This document shows, one piece after another, positions 25,601 to 36,441 of a stretch of DNA of 64,000 bases (positions are counted from its first letter, which is position 1; every line of letters starts with the position of its first letter). The notes beneath the pieces are model-generated. The model saw only the letters and a list, made by a program, of their open reading frames with translations, ran no database searches and had not been told where the DNA came from. A program made the position numbers and the translations under genes. Where the stretch lies: the NCBI GenBank assembly GCA_958450365.1, contig CAUEEP010000200.1, positions 193,501-257,500 on the forward strand. Reading direction: 5' to 3'. This DNA is from Mesorhabditis belari. Lineage: Eukaryota; Nematoda; Chromadorea; Rhabditida; Rhabditidae.

Positions 25601-28600
25601 AAAACCTTCCTTTCAAATTGTCCCTCTCGATTTCTTTTTTTCCCATTTTCCCTAAAAGCCGTTCACCCTCTCATAAGTGATTGCTTTCCCGGGAGAAAAT
25701 ATAGATTTCCCTAATATTTAAAGCCTAAAGTTGACTATTTGTACGTATTGACTCTTTAGCTATTTATTTACTCGATTAACTAAAATGTTATCTCTAAAGG
25801 AGCTTGTTAAAAAAGGTAAAACTTAAAAGAGACTCATGTCTTTTAAAGTTAGATTTTAAAGTTTAAAGTTCCCATTTTGTAGTCTAAAAACCTCGTCTAA
25901 TTTTTCGATAAAAATTTGAGATAAATTTGCCTAACAGAAAATGGAAATAAGTAATAGTCGTCTCCCCGGAGAAATAAGTAACAAAATGATTTTGAAATCA
26001 CAGAACTTTCTTTTGATTTTAGCTTTTTCAAGACAAATTCTTAATTTAAATGTCACGATCTTTGAAAAAGCAAAGATTTGTTTGTTGACCTCTGAGAATT
26101 TTGTCGACTCAAGTGAACTCAAGCGGCCACTTCTTTCTGAGAAATCCCCTTCACTTTAAACGCTCAATATCTTCGACTCGAAGTTTTTTGCTATTTACAA
26201 ATTGTTACATAGAGTTTTTTTGTTTCTTGATTTTTGTTTTTCTGTGAAGTATCGAATTCGTGTGTGCAGAAATGAAGCTTCGAATCCCGAAAAAGGATCG
26301 GACACACAGCCGACATCAAGAAGTTCTCAATAAGGTATTCAGGCAGATCAGCTATTCACAAAATGTATATGTTACGTCCGAATCTGAGGAGACGTCCATC
26401 TCCGATCCGGACGTCCGAATCGGAGATGGACGTCTCCTCAGATTCGGACGTAACATATATATTGGCTAAACTTGAATTTAAGTGAATGTAGCTAGTTTTG
26501 AATGCTTAATTACACCTTTACTAGGGGAAATCTTTCAAGTTAAAAACGATTCGAGATGTGACATAGTGCAAAAAAAATTCTCGGCCATATCGCGATGTCT
26601 CCGTTTTTCCAAAAAGTGCCCAAACTTGAACATTTCTTGAATCCATTTTAACTTGAAACGGTTCTCTAATTAGTATAGTTAAACTTATGACACAGTAGAG
26701 CTCTTCCCTAACTTCAAATGAATATCTTTTGATCACAATTTAGAGACAAACTGTAGAACCCCCGGCTTCTCTATCCAAGGTATTTGATATCTATCTGTTG
26801 ATCTCTCTCGATCTATCTATCTATCCATTTCAATAAATGTTGTCGTGTGCGTGAACTCGTGAAAAAAGTCATAATTGCACTACAAAGACTCTCCTTTAAA
26901 TGTTCAGATGTACTTTGTGTCTAAAGATGAACACACCGCACTTAACTTTTCAAGAAACGACCAGAAGTGGAAAAATAAACACAAAAATGATCATAAACTA
27001 AAGTGTTTAGTTGAGCAAAGATTCATGTCAAAGAATCATGTCAAAGAATCAGGTCAAAGATTTCTTTTTAGGCTACTCCACTCTTGGTGCATTTGTTGAT
27101 GATTGGCTCTGTTGGACTGTATGCAGTATTGGGAGCAGTGATTATGAGAAGATTGGAGTCCCGATCACTGGCTGAGATTCGCACTGAAGTCGAGAGTAAA
27201 TGGGCAAATGTACCTGGTGCGAAAATAGATTGGATATTATCTGTATACAATTATTCAGATGAAACTTCAAAGCACCGCCGTCGACACACCCTCGAAATCG
27301 AGAATATATTGGACACTTATGAAGATGGGTCGGGTTTGCTTGTTTCTATTTCTGTTTCTGTTTCTTTTTTTCACTTTCTAGAGGACTTATTCTTTATTTT
27401 TCCTTTTTAAATAGTTAAAAAGCTCGTTTAATTTCTATGTGTTTAGTGAAGAGAGTTCTCGTCAAAAGAGAGCTGCAGCTGAAGTGATGAGAAGTCGAAA
27501 ATGTGTGATCGCTGTGATTAAAGTAAGCAGAAAAGTGAAAAGGATAAAATGTTTTACAGCAAATGCGTGGCAAATGCGATTTTGCATCAGTAGATGTGAG
27601 TATGATTAAAGGTGAGAAAAAGTTGTCGATGAGTAGAGAGATGAGAGAGAATCTCCTTTCAGAATTGGACAAATGCTATCATGTTGCCGTCGAGCACGCA
27701 ACTCACACAAAAGATGTGATATTTAAGAATAGTGCGGAAGAAGTTGAATCTGGTATGTTGCAAAAGATGATCCACATTTATTAGAAATAGAAAATTAGAA
27801 ATAGAAAAAGTTACTTCAATTTGGAAAGGATTCAAAAGTGTTTTCATAAAGATTTCTTTTCAAATGTTTAGAAGGATTTGATGACATGGAAAAACCCGAA
27901 AAAATGCCAAGAAATGAAAGCCGGCAAATATGGGATAACAGAGAAAATCCCATTGGTAAATGCAGAAAAGACACAAAAATGCCTGCCTTCTCTCAACTCA
28001 CTAGCTAACAATCAAAGAACTTCTCCAAATTTAGTTTAGCTTTGAAATAAGTTTAAAGAAATGGTAAAGTTCGACTTTACAATCTCTTTCAAAAGCTCAA
28101 CCTTTGTTCTAATTGCAAGAAAGTAGCCTTGAAAGTCACCTTGAAAGTAATCACTTCTAACAGCACAAAATTGGACGAATGCCACTTCTTGGGAAGATCT
28201 TTGTGGGAAGACAAATCTTTCTTTCAATTTCGTATTTCATTGCTTGAAATCTAAAAATACAACATTGCTTGCTTCACTTGAATATTTCAAAAATGCTTTC
28301 TATATCCCTTTTTTAGTGGCCGAAGAGTTGGAAGAGGTTTTACCGTGGTCATTCATGGACAGTCTACTCTTTGCTTTCACCGTCATCACAACTATCGGTT
28401 TGTCTTGAGTTAACACCTTGAAAAGCAAACTGCACTCAAAATCCTCTAGGTTACGGTAATGTTGCTCCCCGTACATTTTGGGGTCGTCTTTTTGTGATTC
28501 TCTATGGTTTGATCGGTATACCGTTTACTCTTCTTGCGATTGCCGATATGGGAAAATTTCTCTCCGAAATTATGTACGCTGTCATAAAGAGATGCTCAAA

Positions 28601-30414
28601 ATTTAAGAGGTAAGAAAGAAAATAAATTTGAATATTTGAAATCTCTGTAGACGATTGAAAGAAATGCTCTCACGGAAAGATCGAAAACAATACGATTTCA
28701 ACAAATTGAATGGAGGATTGGGGAAAAGTGGAGGTGATGGGACGCCGTTGAGTGAGAAGACCACAAGTATTGAAGAGGTTGTCAAAGCTGAAGAAGGACA
28801 AACAATTATATCACCAGAAGATGATAAGGTTTGAGAGTCTATCTTTTAAATGCTGGCTTTACAATATAAATGTTTAGGTATCCGTCTCTTCAGACGAAGA
28901 AGCCGATGACAGTCAAGCTCTTCCCCTATTCATTCTATTTATTCTGTATATTGGACTTGGTAATGCTATTCAGTTCTTTTTTTATTATTATTCTTCATTT
29001 CAGGTGCTCTTTTATTATGCCAATACGAGCCAGATATGGATTTCTTTAAAGCCGTTTATTTCAATTTCGTCACATTGACTTCGATTGGACTTGGTGATAT
29101 TGTGCCAAGAAGGCTTGTTTTTAAATTAAAAAGATATTCAAGTGAGATACTGTACGGAGATAATTACCGTAAATACTGTAATAGTACCCCACCCCCATAA
29201 TGACGGTGCGGAGCGTTGCGTAGCCTAGCTTTGGACGAGTTTTTCTCGACACTGGTTTATGCTACAATGCGCGCTTAGGTATCAAAAAATAGCCCTGAAT
29301 TTCAGCTATTTTTCGATACCAAAGACGCATTTTTTGAAAGTACGGGTGCTTTGAAAAAAATGAAATACTAAAAACTTTTGCGACTACACGACTGTACGAG
29401 GGGGGTGGGGTACTATTACAGTATTTACGGTAACTAATACTAAGATATACTAATATAGAGATACTTGACTTTTAGTGAGACGTTTATGGCTGTAACAATC
29501 GTTTATATAGCGATCGGATTGGCGTTGACTACAATCGCTATTGGTTAGTCAATGAAAATGATCAAACAGATCAAACAGTTCTGATTTCTTGAATTTTTCA
29601 GAAATCGCTGCTGATACCCTTAAGAAGTTGCACTATTTCGGGCGAAAGATCGAGAATGTAGCCAATGTTCCGATTTGGTTTGGAGGGAAGAAGTGAGATT
29701 TGTCGTTGAGCATTATAGACATCAATATAGACTCACAATGAAGCAATTGGTGAGAAATCTCGGTGATCAGTTCAATCTCCCGACAACAGCGATCAAAAAT
29801 CTCGATCTGGATACATTTGTCGACAATGCGATTAAAGTTGAAGCAGGAGAACTTGAGACATTGAGGGTTAGTTCATGATAATGGAACAAAGGAACAGTTC
29901 TAGATCATCTAAATCTAGTTCTAGATCATCTAAATCTAAATTTTAGCCTCCACCTTTTGAACCCGAACAGGAAGTCGACGATTTTGCTGACAATATCGAG
30001 GATCTAGGTGAGAGTGAACTTAGTTTTGCTTTCTAAGAGAATTGAAACAAACTCTTCTATCAATTTTATTTTTTAAAAGTTCAAATTGTTTAATTGTTTC
30101 AATTCTCCTTTAACCCTAACCATCAAAATGCACGTTTGATTCGATTGATTCATTGGTTATTGGTTATTGGTTATTGGTTATTGATTGTTTACAAGTTGGG
30201 GGCTATTGTTGGGCCCATTTCAGTGTCGATTGATGAGAAATCAATGGGTGAATCGATTGGGAAAAGGAAAGGCGAAGAAAAAAGAGTGATTGGATGGAAT
30301 GTGCATCAATCTTCTCATCTCCCACCACCTCCACCACAACGATCTCTTCGACCAATCTCATTCTCATCATCCATCAAGCGATCGGCACCGTTCACCATTG
30401 AACTTATGAAATAA
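22686..30414 (+). CDS. TWK-type two-pore-domain potassium channel
   Basis: Exons fit in phase: 22686-22808 (or 26272-26334), 27072-27328, 27447-27522, 27560-27752, 27872-27955, 28317-28397, 28450-28609, 28651-28828, 28878-28959, 29004-29112, 29476-29543, 29602-29692, 29719-29866, 29947-30007 and 30224-30414. M1 is in exon 2 (LLMIGSVGLYAVLGAVIM) with a long M1-P1 loop. Pore 1 is TVITTIGYGNVAP, with the filter GYG split by an intron. M2 follows (LYGLIGIPFTLLAIADMGKF), then a cytoplasmic loop, M3, pore 2 TLTSIGLGDIVP (GLG filter), M4 (IAIGLALTTIAIEIAADTLK) and the nematode tail HYFGRKIENVANV...LVRNLGDQFNLP. K2P channels conduct background K+ current and set resting potential. Intron 1 is 4.3 kb with a hAT MITE. 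The intron after pore 2 has a GC donor and a fold-back element. The intron at 29693-29718 is only 26 nt. The last exon ends with a PPPPPQRS proline stretch. The exact paralog is not assigned. Confidence 0.9.
23355..23857. mobile_element. Palindromic hAT-type MITE, copy 2
   Basis: Near-identical to the element at 7319-7805, with the same inverted arms and ends (GGGAGCGGGAC...GTCCCACTCCC). It is flanked by a perfect 8-bp target duplication AATCTTCA (23347-23354 and 23858-23865). The left end carries an extra internal repeat of the CGCACCTTGC/ATTAGCGCACC block. It lies in intron 1 of the TWK channel. Confidence 0.9.
26272..26334 (+). other. Alternative first exon of the TWK channel
   Basis: A 21-codon open exon (MKLRIPKKDRTHSRHQEVLNK) begins two bases after a GTGTGCAG acceptor-like site and ends at a GTATTC donor in phase 0. 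This is the same phase as the 22686-22808 exon and as the exon at 27072. It would give a channel with a short basic N-terminus from an internal promoter. Confidence 0.55.
26367..26458. repeat. Near-perfect 92-bp palindrome
   Basis: The left arm (ATATGTTACGTCCGAATCTG, GAGGAGACGTCCATCTCCGA) is the exact complement of the right arm, with a loop of about a dozen bases that contains GGACGTCC. It lies 32 bp after the alternative first exon of the TWK channel. Related GGACGTCCGA words occur in the fold-back at 38695-38822. Confidence 0.9.
29164..29433. mobile_element. Fold-back element in the TWK intron after pore 2
   Basis: The termini are 23-bp perfect inverted repeats (TTACCGTAAATACTGTAATA...), followed by GTACCCCACCCCC and its complement. 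There is an inner ATCAAAAAATAG / CTATTTTTCGAT stem. No convincing target duplication is seen beyond TTA/TAA. It has no coding capacity. Confidence 0.75.
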
Positions 30415-30718
30415 TAAATGAAATTAAGAAATCAGAAATCATTTTATATAAACAGTTATTGTTTTGGCTTTTATAAACTTTCTTTACGACTTAAAAGACA
30501 GATTTTAGTGTCCGCTTTTGAACAAAAGTCGGGCAGAACAAAAGTCCTTTTTTGGTTTTAGCAAACGAGTCATTTGTTTGTGTTGTGTTTTATATGTTAC
30601 AGCTGTTATTGTATCTATTCAATAACCTTTATTGAATCTATTCAATAATGGACGGGTTTTTGAATCGGACAAAGTTCAATAACGGACGTAACATAGATCC
30701 ATTTAAGGGTGTAACTGT
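30415..30718. other. Spacer between channel and Pro-rich exons
   Basis: AT-rich. It contains AATAAA just after the TWK stop (about 30414-30419) and a decayed copy of the GGACGTAACAT palindrome family (about 30648-30700). Confidence 0.4.
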
Positions 30719-32111
30719 AGGAGAGAAGTGATAGAGTGTCTAGATGAATGGAAGAGAGATCCAACTCCACCACCAACACCGCCTGGTCTCACTCCACCAC
30801 AATCACCATCTCCACCACCATATGAAGAAACGAGTGAAGAAGAGATCCCCGATCCACCCACACCACCGCCTCTCCCAGAGCCAGAGCCGGAGCCAGAACC
30901 CGAGCCAGAACCCGAGCCGGAACCCGAGCCAAGTCCTGAGCCTTCTTTGAAAACACCAGGCATTTTTTTATATTTCATTTAGTACCTAGAAAGTTTTCTA
31001 GTTTCCTAGATTCATCTAACATTTTCACATTTTGAAGTGATTTTAAAACGAAATTCATAATTATTGGCAAAGAATAAAACCTTTTGAGTGTCTTGCACCT
31101 GACATTTCTTCAATCAAATCAATATTTATCCAATATTCAGTTTTCAGAACCTTCTCCATCTCCTCCTCCAAAAACTCCCACACCCGAACCATCTCCTTCT
31201 CCACCAAGAGAACCCACTCCACCAAAGAGTCCCACTCCTCCACCAAGGTTCGCTTGAAGCCTAACAATAAAGAAATCAATATACGAAGATCAAAAATGAA
31301 ATGAAATATATTATTGCAGAGAACCGACTCCAGAGCTGAGAGAGCCAACTCCTGAACCGACTCCAAGAGAACCCACTCCTGAGCCTGAACCCGAGCCCGA
31401 ACCCGAGCCTGAACCTGAAGTAATTCTATTCTTTCTACTACAAAAAAAAACATTTAGGAAGAAATTCTCCTGCCACCCGAACCTCGAAAACAACCAAAGA
31501 GTAAGTTTTTTCTTTGTGATTTTTGCCAAAACTTCCCTACTAACAGTGGCCTACTATGTACTCAAATACACAAAATTGGAACGTTGGTTTTAAAGCTCTA
31601 GAGAAATTTTTGAATTATTTCATTTACTGACAGAGTTTTAACAAAAATTTTTTGAACTTTTAAAGTAATAAGCTAAAAGGAAAATGAGAAGAAAACGATT
31701 TTCAGAGAAAACGTTGACAGCCGCGGAATTAGCCGCACAAAAGAGGAAAGCTTATAGTGAAGATGCATGGAGAAGATATCAAGAATATCAAAATGTAAGC
31801 GGGTTTAGTTTTAATCAAGCGTAGTTGCTAAAAAAGAGATCTTTCAGCAATGGAAGAAGTTCCGACAGACGAAAAATCAGCCAAAACCTCCACCGAATCC
31901 TCGAGCATCGAGTGGAAGTCGAGCCTCAACGGCTGGCGGAGTCAGCACTACTTCGTGAGTTTTTAACTCACAAATCTTACCATATAAAGGAATTATATTG
32001 TAAAATTTGAGTTCTCGTCCCGGTTCATCAACATCCTCCCGTCCTGAGGGTTCTCGTCGTGGTTCTCGTGCTCCATCACCCGAAAGTACCAACTCTTCAC
32101 GCATATCTTGA
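30719..32111 (+). CDS. Pro/Glu-rich protein or alternative 3' exons of the TWK channel
   Basis: Exons can be followed in one frame: about 30719-30949, 31145-31246, 31320-31419, 31459-31501, 31706-31795, 31848-31954 and 32010-32111, ending in SSRIS-stop. The product is dominated by PPPTPP, (PE)n and EPTPREPTP repeats. A charged helical exon follows (TLTAAELAAQKRKAYSEDAWRRYQE), then a Ser/Arg tail. The first intron needs a GC donor (CCAG|GC at 30950). No in-frame ATG opens the first exon, and it enters in phase 2, which does not match the last TWK donors. It is therefore either a separate gene with an unseen first exon or an alternative TWK C-terminus with one base or exon missing. No catalytic domain; likely a cytoplasmic, intrinsically disordered region. 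Confidence 0.6.
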
Positions 32112-32195
32112 TATGAAACTTTACTTTTTACTGTATAAAGTGTTTTTTTCCACCTCAACAAGAGTTTATTTCATGGAAATTCCTTCATATTTTTG

Positions 32196-34131
32196 TCAAT
32201 AACCGCTCTCCAGTTCATTAGAGTCGAAGAGACGACGCGGATGGTGTGAACGACGAGAACGACTCTTCGAACTGGTAACAGTTGATGTTGAATTCTCGAG
32301 ATGAGCTAGTGAATGGAAATACTTTCTCTTCAGTTCATCGGAGAGCTTTTTCACTTCATCTTCGGCGTCTCCATTCCACATTTTGACCGATGAATTGATA
32401 TAGGCTCGATCAAGTGCCTCCCACAAGCCGAGAGCTGGAAATTCGTTTTTTTTAACTAACTTTGCATCAGAAAATGATGGAAGCTAGTGTGTTCCCCGCG
32501 ATCAATCGATTAAAGTTAAACAATTCAAATTTTAATCGTTTAATCGTCGATTAATGGCTTTTGGGTTTTTAGAACGCGCCCTCACATTGGCCAGCTATTT
32601 AGCTATTCAGCTAAATTAACTTGTAGAAGATTAAACATTTCCTAGATTCTAAAACTCACAAGCTCCCCAGATAAATTCCCCACAAAGTCTTGTTCTCACA
32701 TAGAGGACATTGGCTGTAGTGTCCTTGAAATTAATGCTCAATCGAAGTTTTTTCGTCTGAAATTCACATTAAAATAAAGAAATTCGAAAACTTTATCAAG
32801 TTGGTTAGCAGTTTGAAATAAGAAATACGATTTTGTAAATGAATTCAATTTAAATTCAAACCTCCGCTTTTAGCATTTGCTCTTTGATGTCCTTTTTGAG
32901 AGAAAGCATAAAGAATTTCACACAATTCGTCTCACCGGTCTCACATGGTGGCACTTTAATGCTAAAATCAAATAAATAGATTTGTTTTGCTGTAAATAGT
33001 CTAACTAAAACTAAAGTTTTCTATTGGAGCCTAACTTTATGAGTACCTTGATCCCTTTACCTGTCTTTCAGCCACGATTCCCCGTTAATATTCATAAAGA
33101 AAGAGATCTCAGTTTCGACCTTTGTTGAACCTAGATTTAATTACTTCATATTTACATAGGTATTTTTTCCATATTACATATCAGTTCATATTTTTGTACC
33201 TTTATAGAAAATGGCGGGATCATTGCGAATGTCCATCGAGAAATCGAGACAGTTTTGCTTTTGTTGTACCATCGTACAATTCATATAAGCCGGTTTCCAT
33301 TGAGCTGAAATGCTATTAGGGTGATAGGAATGAAACCAGCGCTCACATATCTTTCCAAAAATAAAAAGATTGCAAGCCTCAGCCAATAATTGTTGTATAC
33401 TATTAGAAAGCCCGTAAATCTTCTCTACAAAATAGTGCAAAAAGATTTTGAATTCGAGTGATTATTGGGGACCGCGATCTTTCGGGCGATTTAAAGTTCA
33501 AGTTGTGTTCCCTGTGCGCGGGCACAATCGCACTCGATCTGGCATACTTCGCTTGCAGATATAGTTCCCTTTTCACTTGTCAAACCGGAAGCGTCCATTT
33601 TGGGTCATCCGGTAACCAATCCGTTGTCTGCCCCATGTGGTCACCGCTTCCCAAAACTAACCTTGGCTGTAGGACTGGTTAACCCAGTTCCGGCTCATTT
33701 TGACTATGATGACGGGTTCTCTGTCGGTCGAAATGGGATCCCAAGTGCCTGTAAAAGGGTGCTGAAGGGAGCCGCTGTGAATTTTTGGATTCATCCCAAG
33801 GATTTCGGTCCGTAGGGGCAGCAAAAACTCATGGCACGAATGTCGTGGCTATTACCAGAAACACATTTTTGATCTAACCAATCCAAATTAAAATCTTTTT
33901 GCAATATTTTGTAGAGGAGATTTAGGGCTTTCAAACAACACTTATTGGCTGAGGCTTCCAATCTTTTTTTAAGATATGTGAGGTTTCATTCCTATCACCC
34001 TAATAGACTATAAATAATTTTTGAATCCTTTTCCCTGAGAAGCGCAAGTAAAAGAGATGACTTAAACGAAAGCACAAACCCTGGGTCAGAGCGAGCACCG
34101 CCGCGATGATCGCGAGTCTCAACATTGTCAT
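32196..34131 (-). CDS. Secreted protein of unknown function
   Basis: The start codon at 34131-34129 opens a clear signal peptide (MTMLRLAIIAAVLALTQG). It splices across a long intron to 33301, then through exons near 33115-33069, 32958-32870, 32760-32660 and 32437-32196. The mature part includes PAYMNCTMVQQKQNCLDF, PPCETGETNCVKFF and RTRLCGEFIWG. That gives conserved-looking cysteines and two Asn-linked glycosylation sites (NCT, NSS). The basic Ser/Arg-rich tail ends RSRRSHHPRRLFDSNELESGY. I do not recognise the family. The first intron is almost filled by the fold-back element 33313-34006, whose edge sits about 10 bp from the splice acceptor. Confidence 0.7.
33313..34006. mobile_element. Fold-back element with a GC-rich internal segment
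   Basis: The terminal arms of about 130-150 bp (CTATTAGGGTGATAGGAATG on the left, its complement on the right) are inverted copies containing TTGGCTGAGGCTT. The internal 33465-33880 segment is clearly richer in GC than the genome around it and contains about 107 open codons on the plus strand ending at 33815. There is no evident target duplication. It sits in intron 1 of the secreted-protein gene on the minus strand. Confidence 0.75.
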
Positions 34132-34641
34132 CAAGAGACTCAAGATCCAGAAAAATTCAAGAGAAATATCGAATTATTGAATAAAAGAAAAGACAAAAGT
34201 GATTTCTCTTGAGATTTCTATTACGCATGCTCTTTTTGTCGTTTTTTTTCTTTCCGTAGATTGACAGCTTTTCTTGAATTGACTCAAAACGCTTTTTTCA
34301 AACATGGGACTCAGCTCTTCTTATGTTTTTGGCAACAAAAATGGATTGACAGGTGATTCGCGTAGAGGAAAATGAGTCTTTGAGAAATTTCCGATCATTT
34401 CCGAAAGTAGGAATTGATTTAAAAACGCTCAGCTGTACAATATGTGTTCATAAAATTGTCTCGATAAGATTGAAAAGGAAAGAAGTCAAAAAATGAAAAA
34501 AGTTGTCATAAAAGTTCTGGCAACATTGACGAATTTCTTTTTGAGTTTGAAAATTGGATTGATTAATTGAGAGAGAGTTTTGAATCTTTATTCAATCGAC
34601 TGATATGTACAAAAGAATCATTCTAACAGCTTCAACTCCGA
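34132..34641. other. Intergenic, no gene seen
   Basis: About 510 bases between two minus-strand genes. They would hold the promoter of the 32.2-34.1 kb gene and the 3' end of the saposin-like gene. Confidence 0.4.
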
Positions 34642-35263
34642 CTAACATTGATCGAGATCTTCACAAGTTTGTTGTGGATTCTTCTTTTCACCTCGAGATC
34701 CTGAATTGATCTTTAAGAGAAAAACGAATTCTTATGCGCCTTAGCTTCATTCATTTGCTTCTTACCTCATAAATCAAATCGAAATTGTCATTGACTAGAT
34801 CCATGCATTCTTTCCCGGCCACAGGCCCTTCATTATGGCTGATGTCTTTGCATTCCTGAATCCAAACAAGCATTTCAATCTCCATAAAAACTCCATAAAA
34901 AAATCTCCATAAAAACTGACATCCATCAGCGCCGATTTGAGCTCCGATTTGGTGGGTGTTGAGTGGAAATGATGAATAGCGATGTTCATAATCATTTGAC
35001 ATGTTCGACATGGATCATTTGGTTGATCCTGCAAAGGATCTGGTTGACCAGTTTTTCTGGTTGACATCTGGTTGACCCAGTTTTTCTCAATTTAGTACTT
35101 CTAGCAAGTTTTACTTCACGATTTCTATCAAAAAAGATAAAGATCTTCGCAACTTTAACTAAATTTGAAAATCCTCACTTTTAAACTCACTTTTACTCGT
35201 AAAGCCAAACCAAAAGTGCAAAAGAATGAAAAGAGTTGACAAGGCAAATGGTCGAAGAATCAT
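34642..35263 (-). CDS. Small saposin-like (SapB domain) secreted protein
   Basis: ATG at 35263-35261 begins a signal peptide (MILRPFALSTLFILLHFWFG). Four exons are likely: 35263-35191, about 35047-34920, 34860-34766 and 34711-34642. The mature domain has six cysteines in SapB order (CRTC at the start, ECKDISHNEG and KECMDLVNDNFDLIYE in the middle, CEDLDQC at the end). It is about 80 residues, usual for nematode SPP (saposin-like) proteins. SPP proteins bind lipid membranes, and several are gut-expressed antimicrobial pore formers. Whether this one is lytic cannot be told. The intron after LMD keeps phase. An acceptor choice near 35048 (CAACCAG) is needed to keep frame after exon 1. Confidence 0.72.
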
Positions 35264-35575
35264 TTCATAAAGAATTACAAAAGATTTTAATAAACAGATT
35301 TTTTAATAAACAGATTTTTCAATTTTCTTATTTATTCTTTTCTTATCTTTTTCTGGGAGCCTCCCCTCGTGTGCATTCTGTTCATTCTAATCCCCTTTAT
35401 CGCTGTGATTTTGCTTTTTTGAATCCGGAAACTTCTGAAATCTCTATCTTTTTGAAATCCGGAATTGAGATTTGAACTCGATGTATGTGACGCTAAAGAG
35501 TTTGCACAATTTTCACGTTTTTTCCAAGAGATCCAAGAGATTCAGCAGAATGTTTATTAAGAAAAAGTTGATCCT

Positions 35576-36441
35576 TCATTTCATGTATCCAGCTTTCTTC
35601 AATTGTTCCACTGAAAGTAAACTTTTAGTTTTTAATTGAAATAGATTTTTTTACATTGAAAGATCATACTCGAAGTGCTACGCCAGAGTTTTACAGTCGA
35701 TGGTCCTGAAAGGATTTTGAAATTTTAAATTGAAAATTTCCCACTTTACCAAGACGATAAGTCTTGGAACATTAGCCTAAAAAACTCACGAATTGCAGTT
35801 TGTTTACGATTTTTCTGAATCAAGTTGAGAAATTGAATGATATCCGAGCGATCGATGCGGACAATTGGCGGCAGAAGAGAGACTGTAATTAACACATTCA
35901 TGACAAAGTCATTTTTGGCTCGGACAACAGCTACGACTGGATGTACGCTTGCATTTGGGTAATTAAACAATGAAATATCCAAAAATAGGCACTTTTCTTT
36001 AAAAACTGATAACAGATTCGAATTCAACATCCTCGAAAACCCTGATTGCAATTTTCCAATCGGTATCGATGGGCCGTATGGGATTTAGGTTGAGTTGAAT
36101 GTCGAATCTGTTGAGTGAATGGAATGGATGGGTTACAATAACTACAGTAAGTTCCATCTTAATCATTACTCCAAATTTGCAAGAAAAGCTTCACTGAACA
36201 CTCACTGAAATAAACATTTGCATAAGAGTTTGTGGAAAATTAGAATGGAATGGACTGACTTCCAATACGGTTCCAATATGGATGGGTTACAATAACTACA
36301 GTAAGTTCCATCTTAATCATTGCTCCAAATTTGCAAGAAAAGCTTCACTGAACACTCACCAAAAGGGTTCAATCGTGGCATTGCCTTTACCGTAAACAAA
36401 GAAACGAAAAGAAATGCAATGAAGTATCGAGTTTGTCTCAT
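35576..36441 (-). CDS. Secreted protein of unknown function, paralog of the left-edge gene
   Basis: Exons 36441-36360, 36041-35790, 35705-35655 and 35610-35576 keep phase and give about 140 residues. It starts with a signal peptide (MRQTRYFIAFLFVSLFTVKA). The mature part contains PVVAVVRAKNDFVMNV and RIDRSDIIQFLNLIQ, and the protein ends QLEQLKKAGYMK. I do not recognise the family; it shows local similarity to the gene at 103-512. The first 60 bases of exon 2 also read plausibly in another frame (VFEDVEFES), so that exon may instead contain an intron ending near 35949. Intron 1 holds a second, incomplete copy of the exon 1 flanks. Confidence 0.55.

Noticed and set aside
30703..30978. Minus-strand Gly/Ser repeat frame
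   Set aside because: Antisense of the Pro/Glu exon; the plus-strand reading has consistent exon phases.
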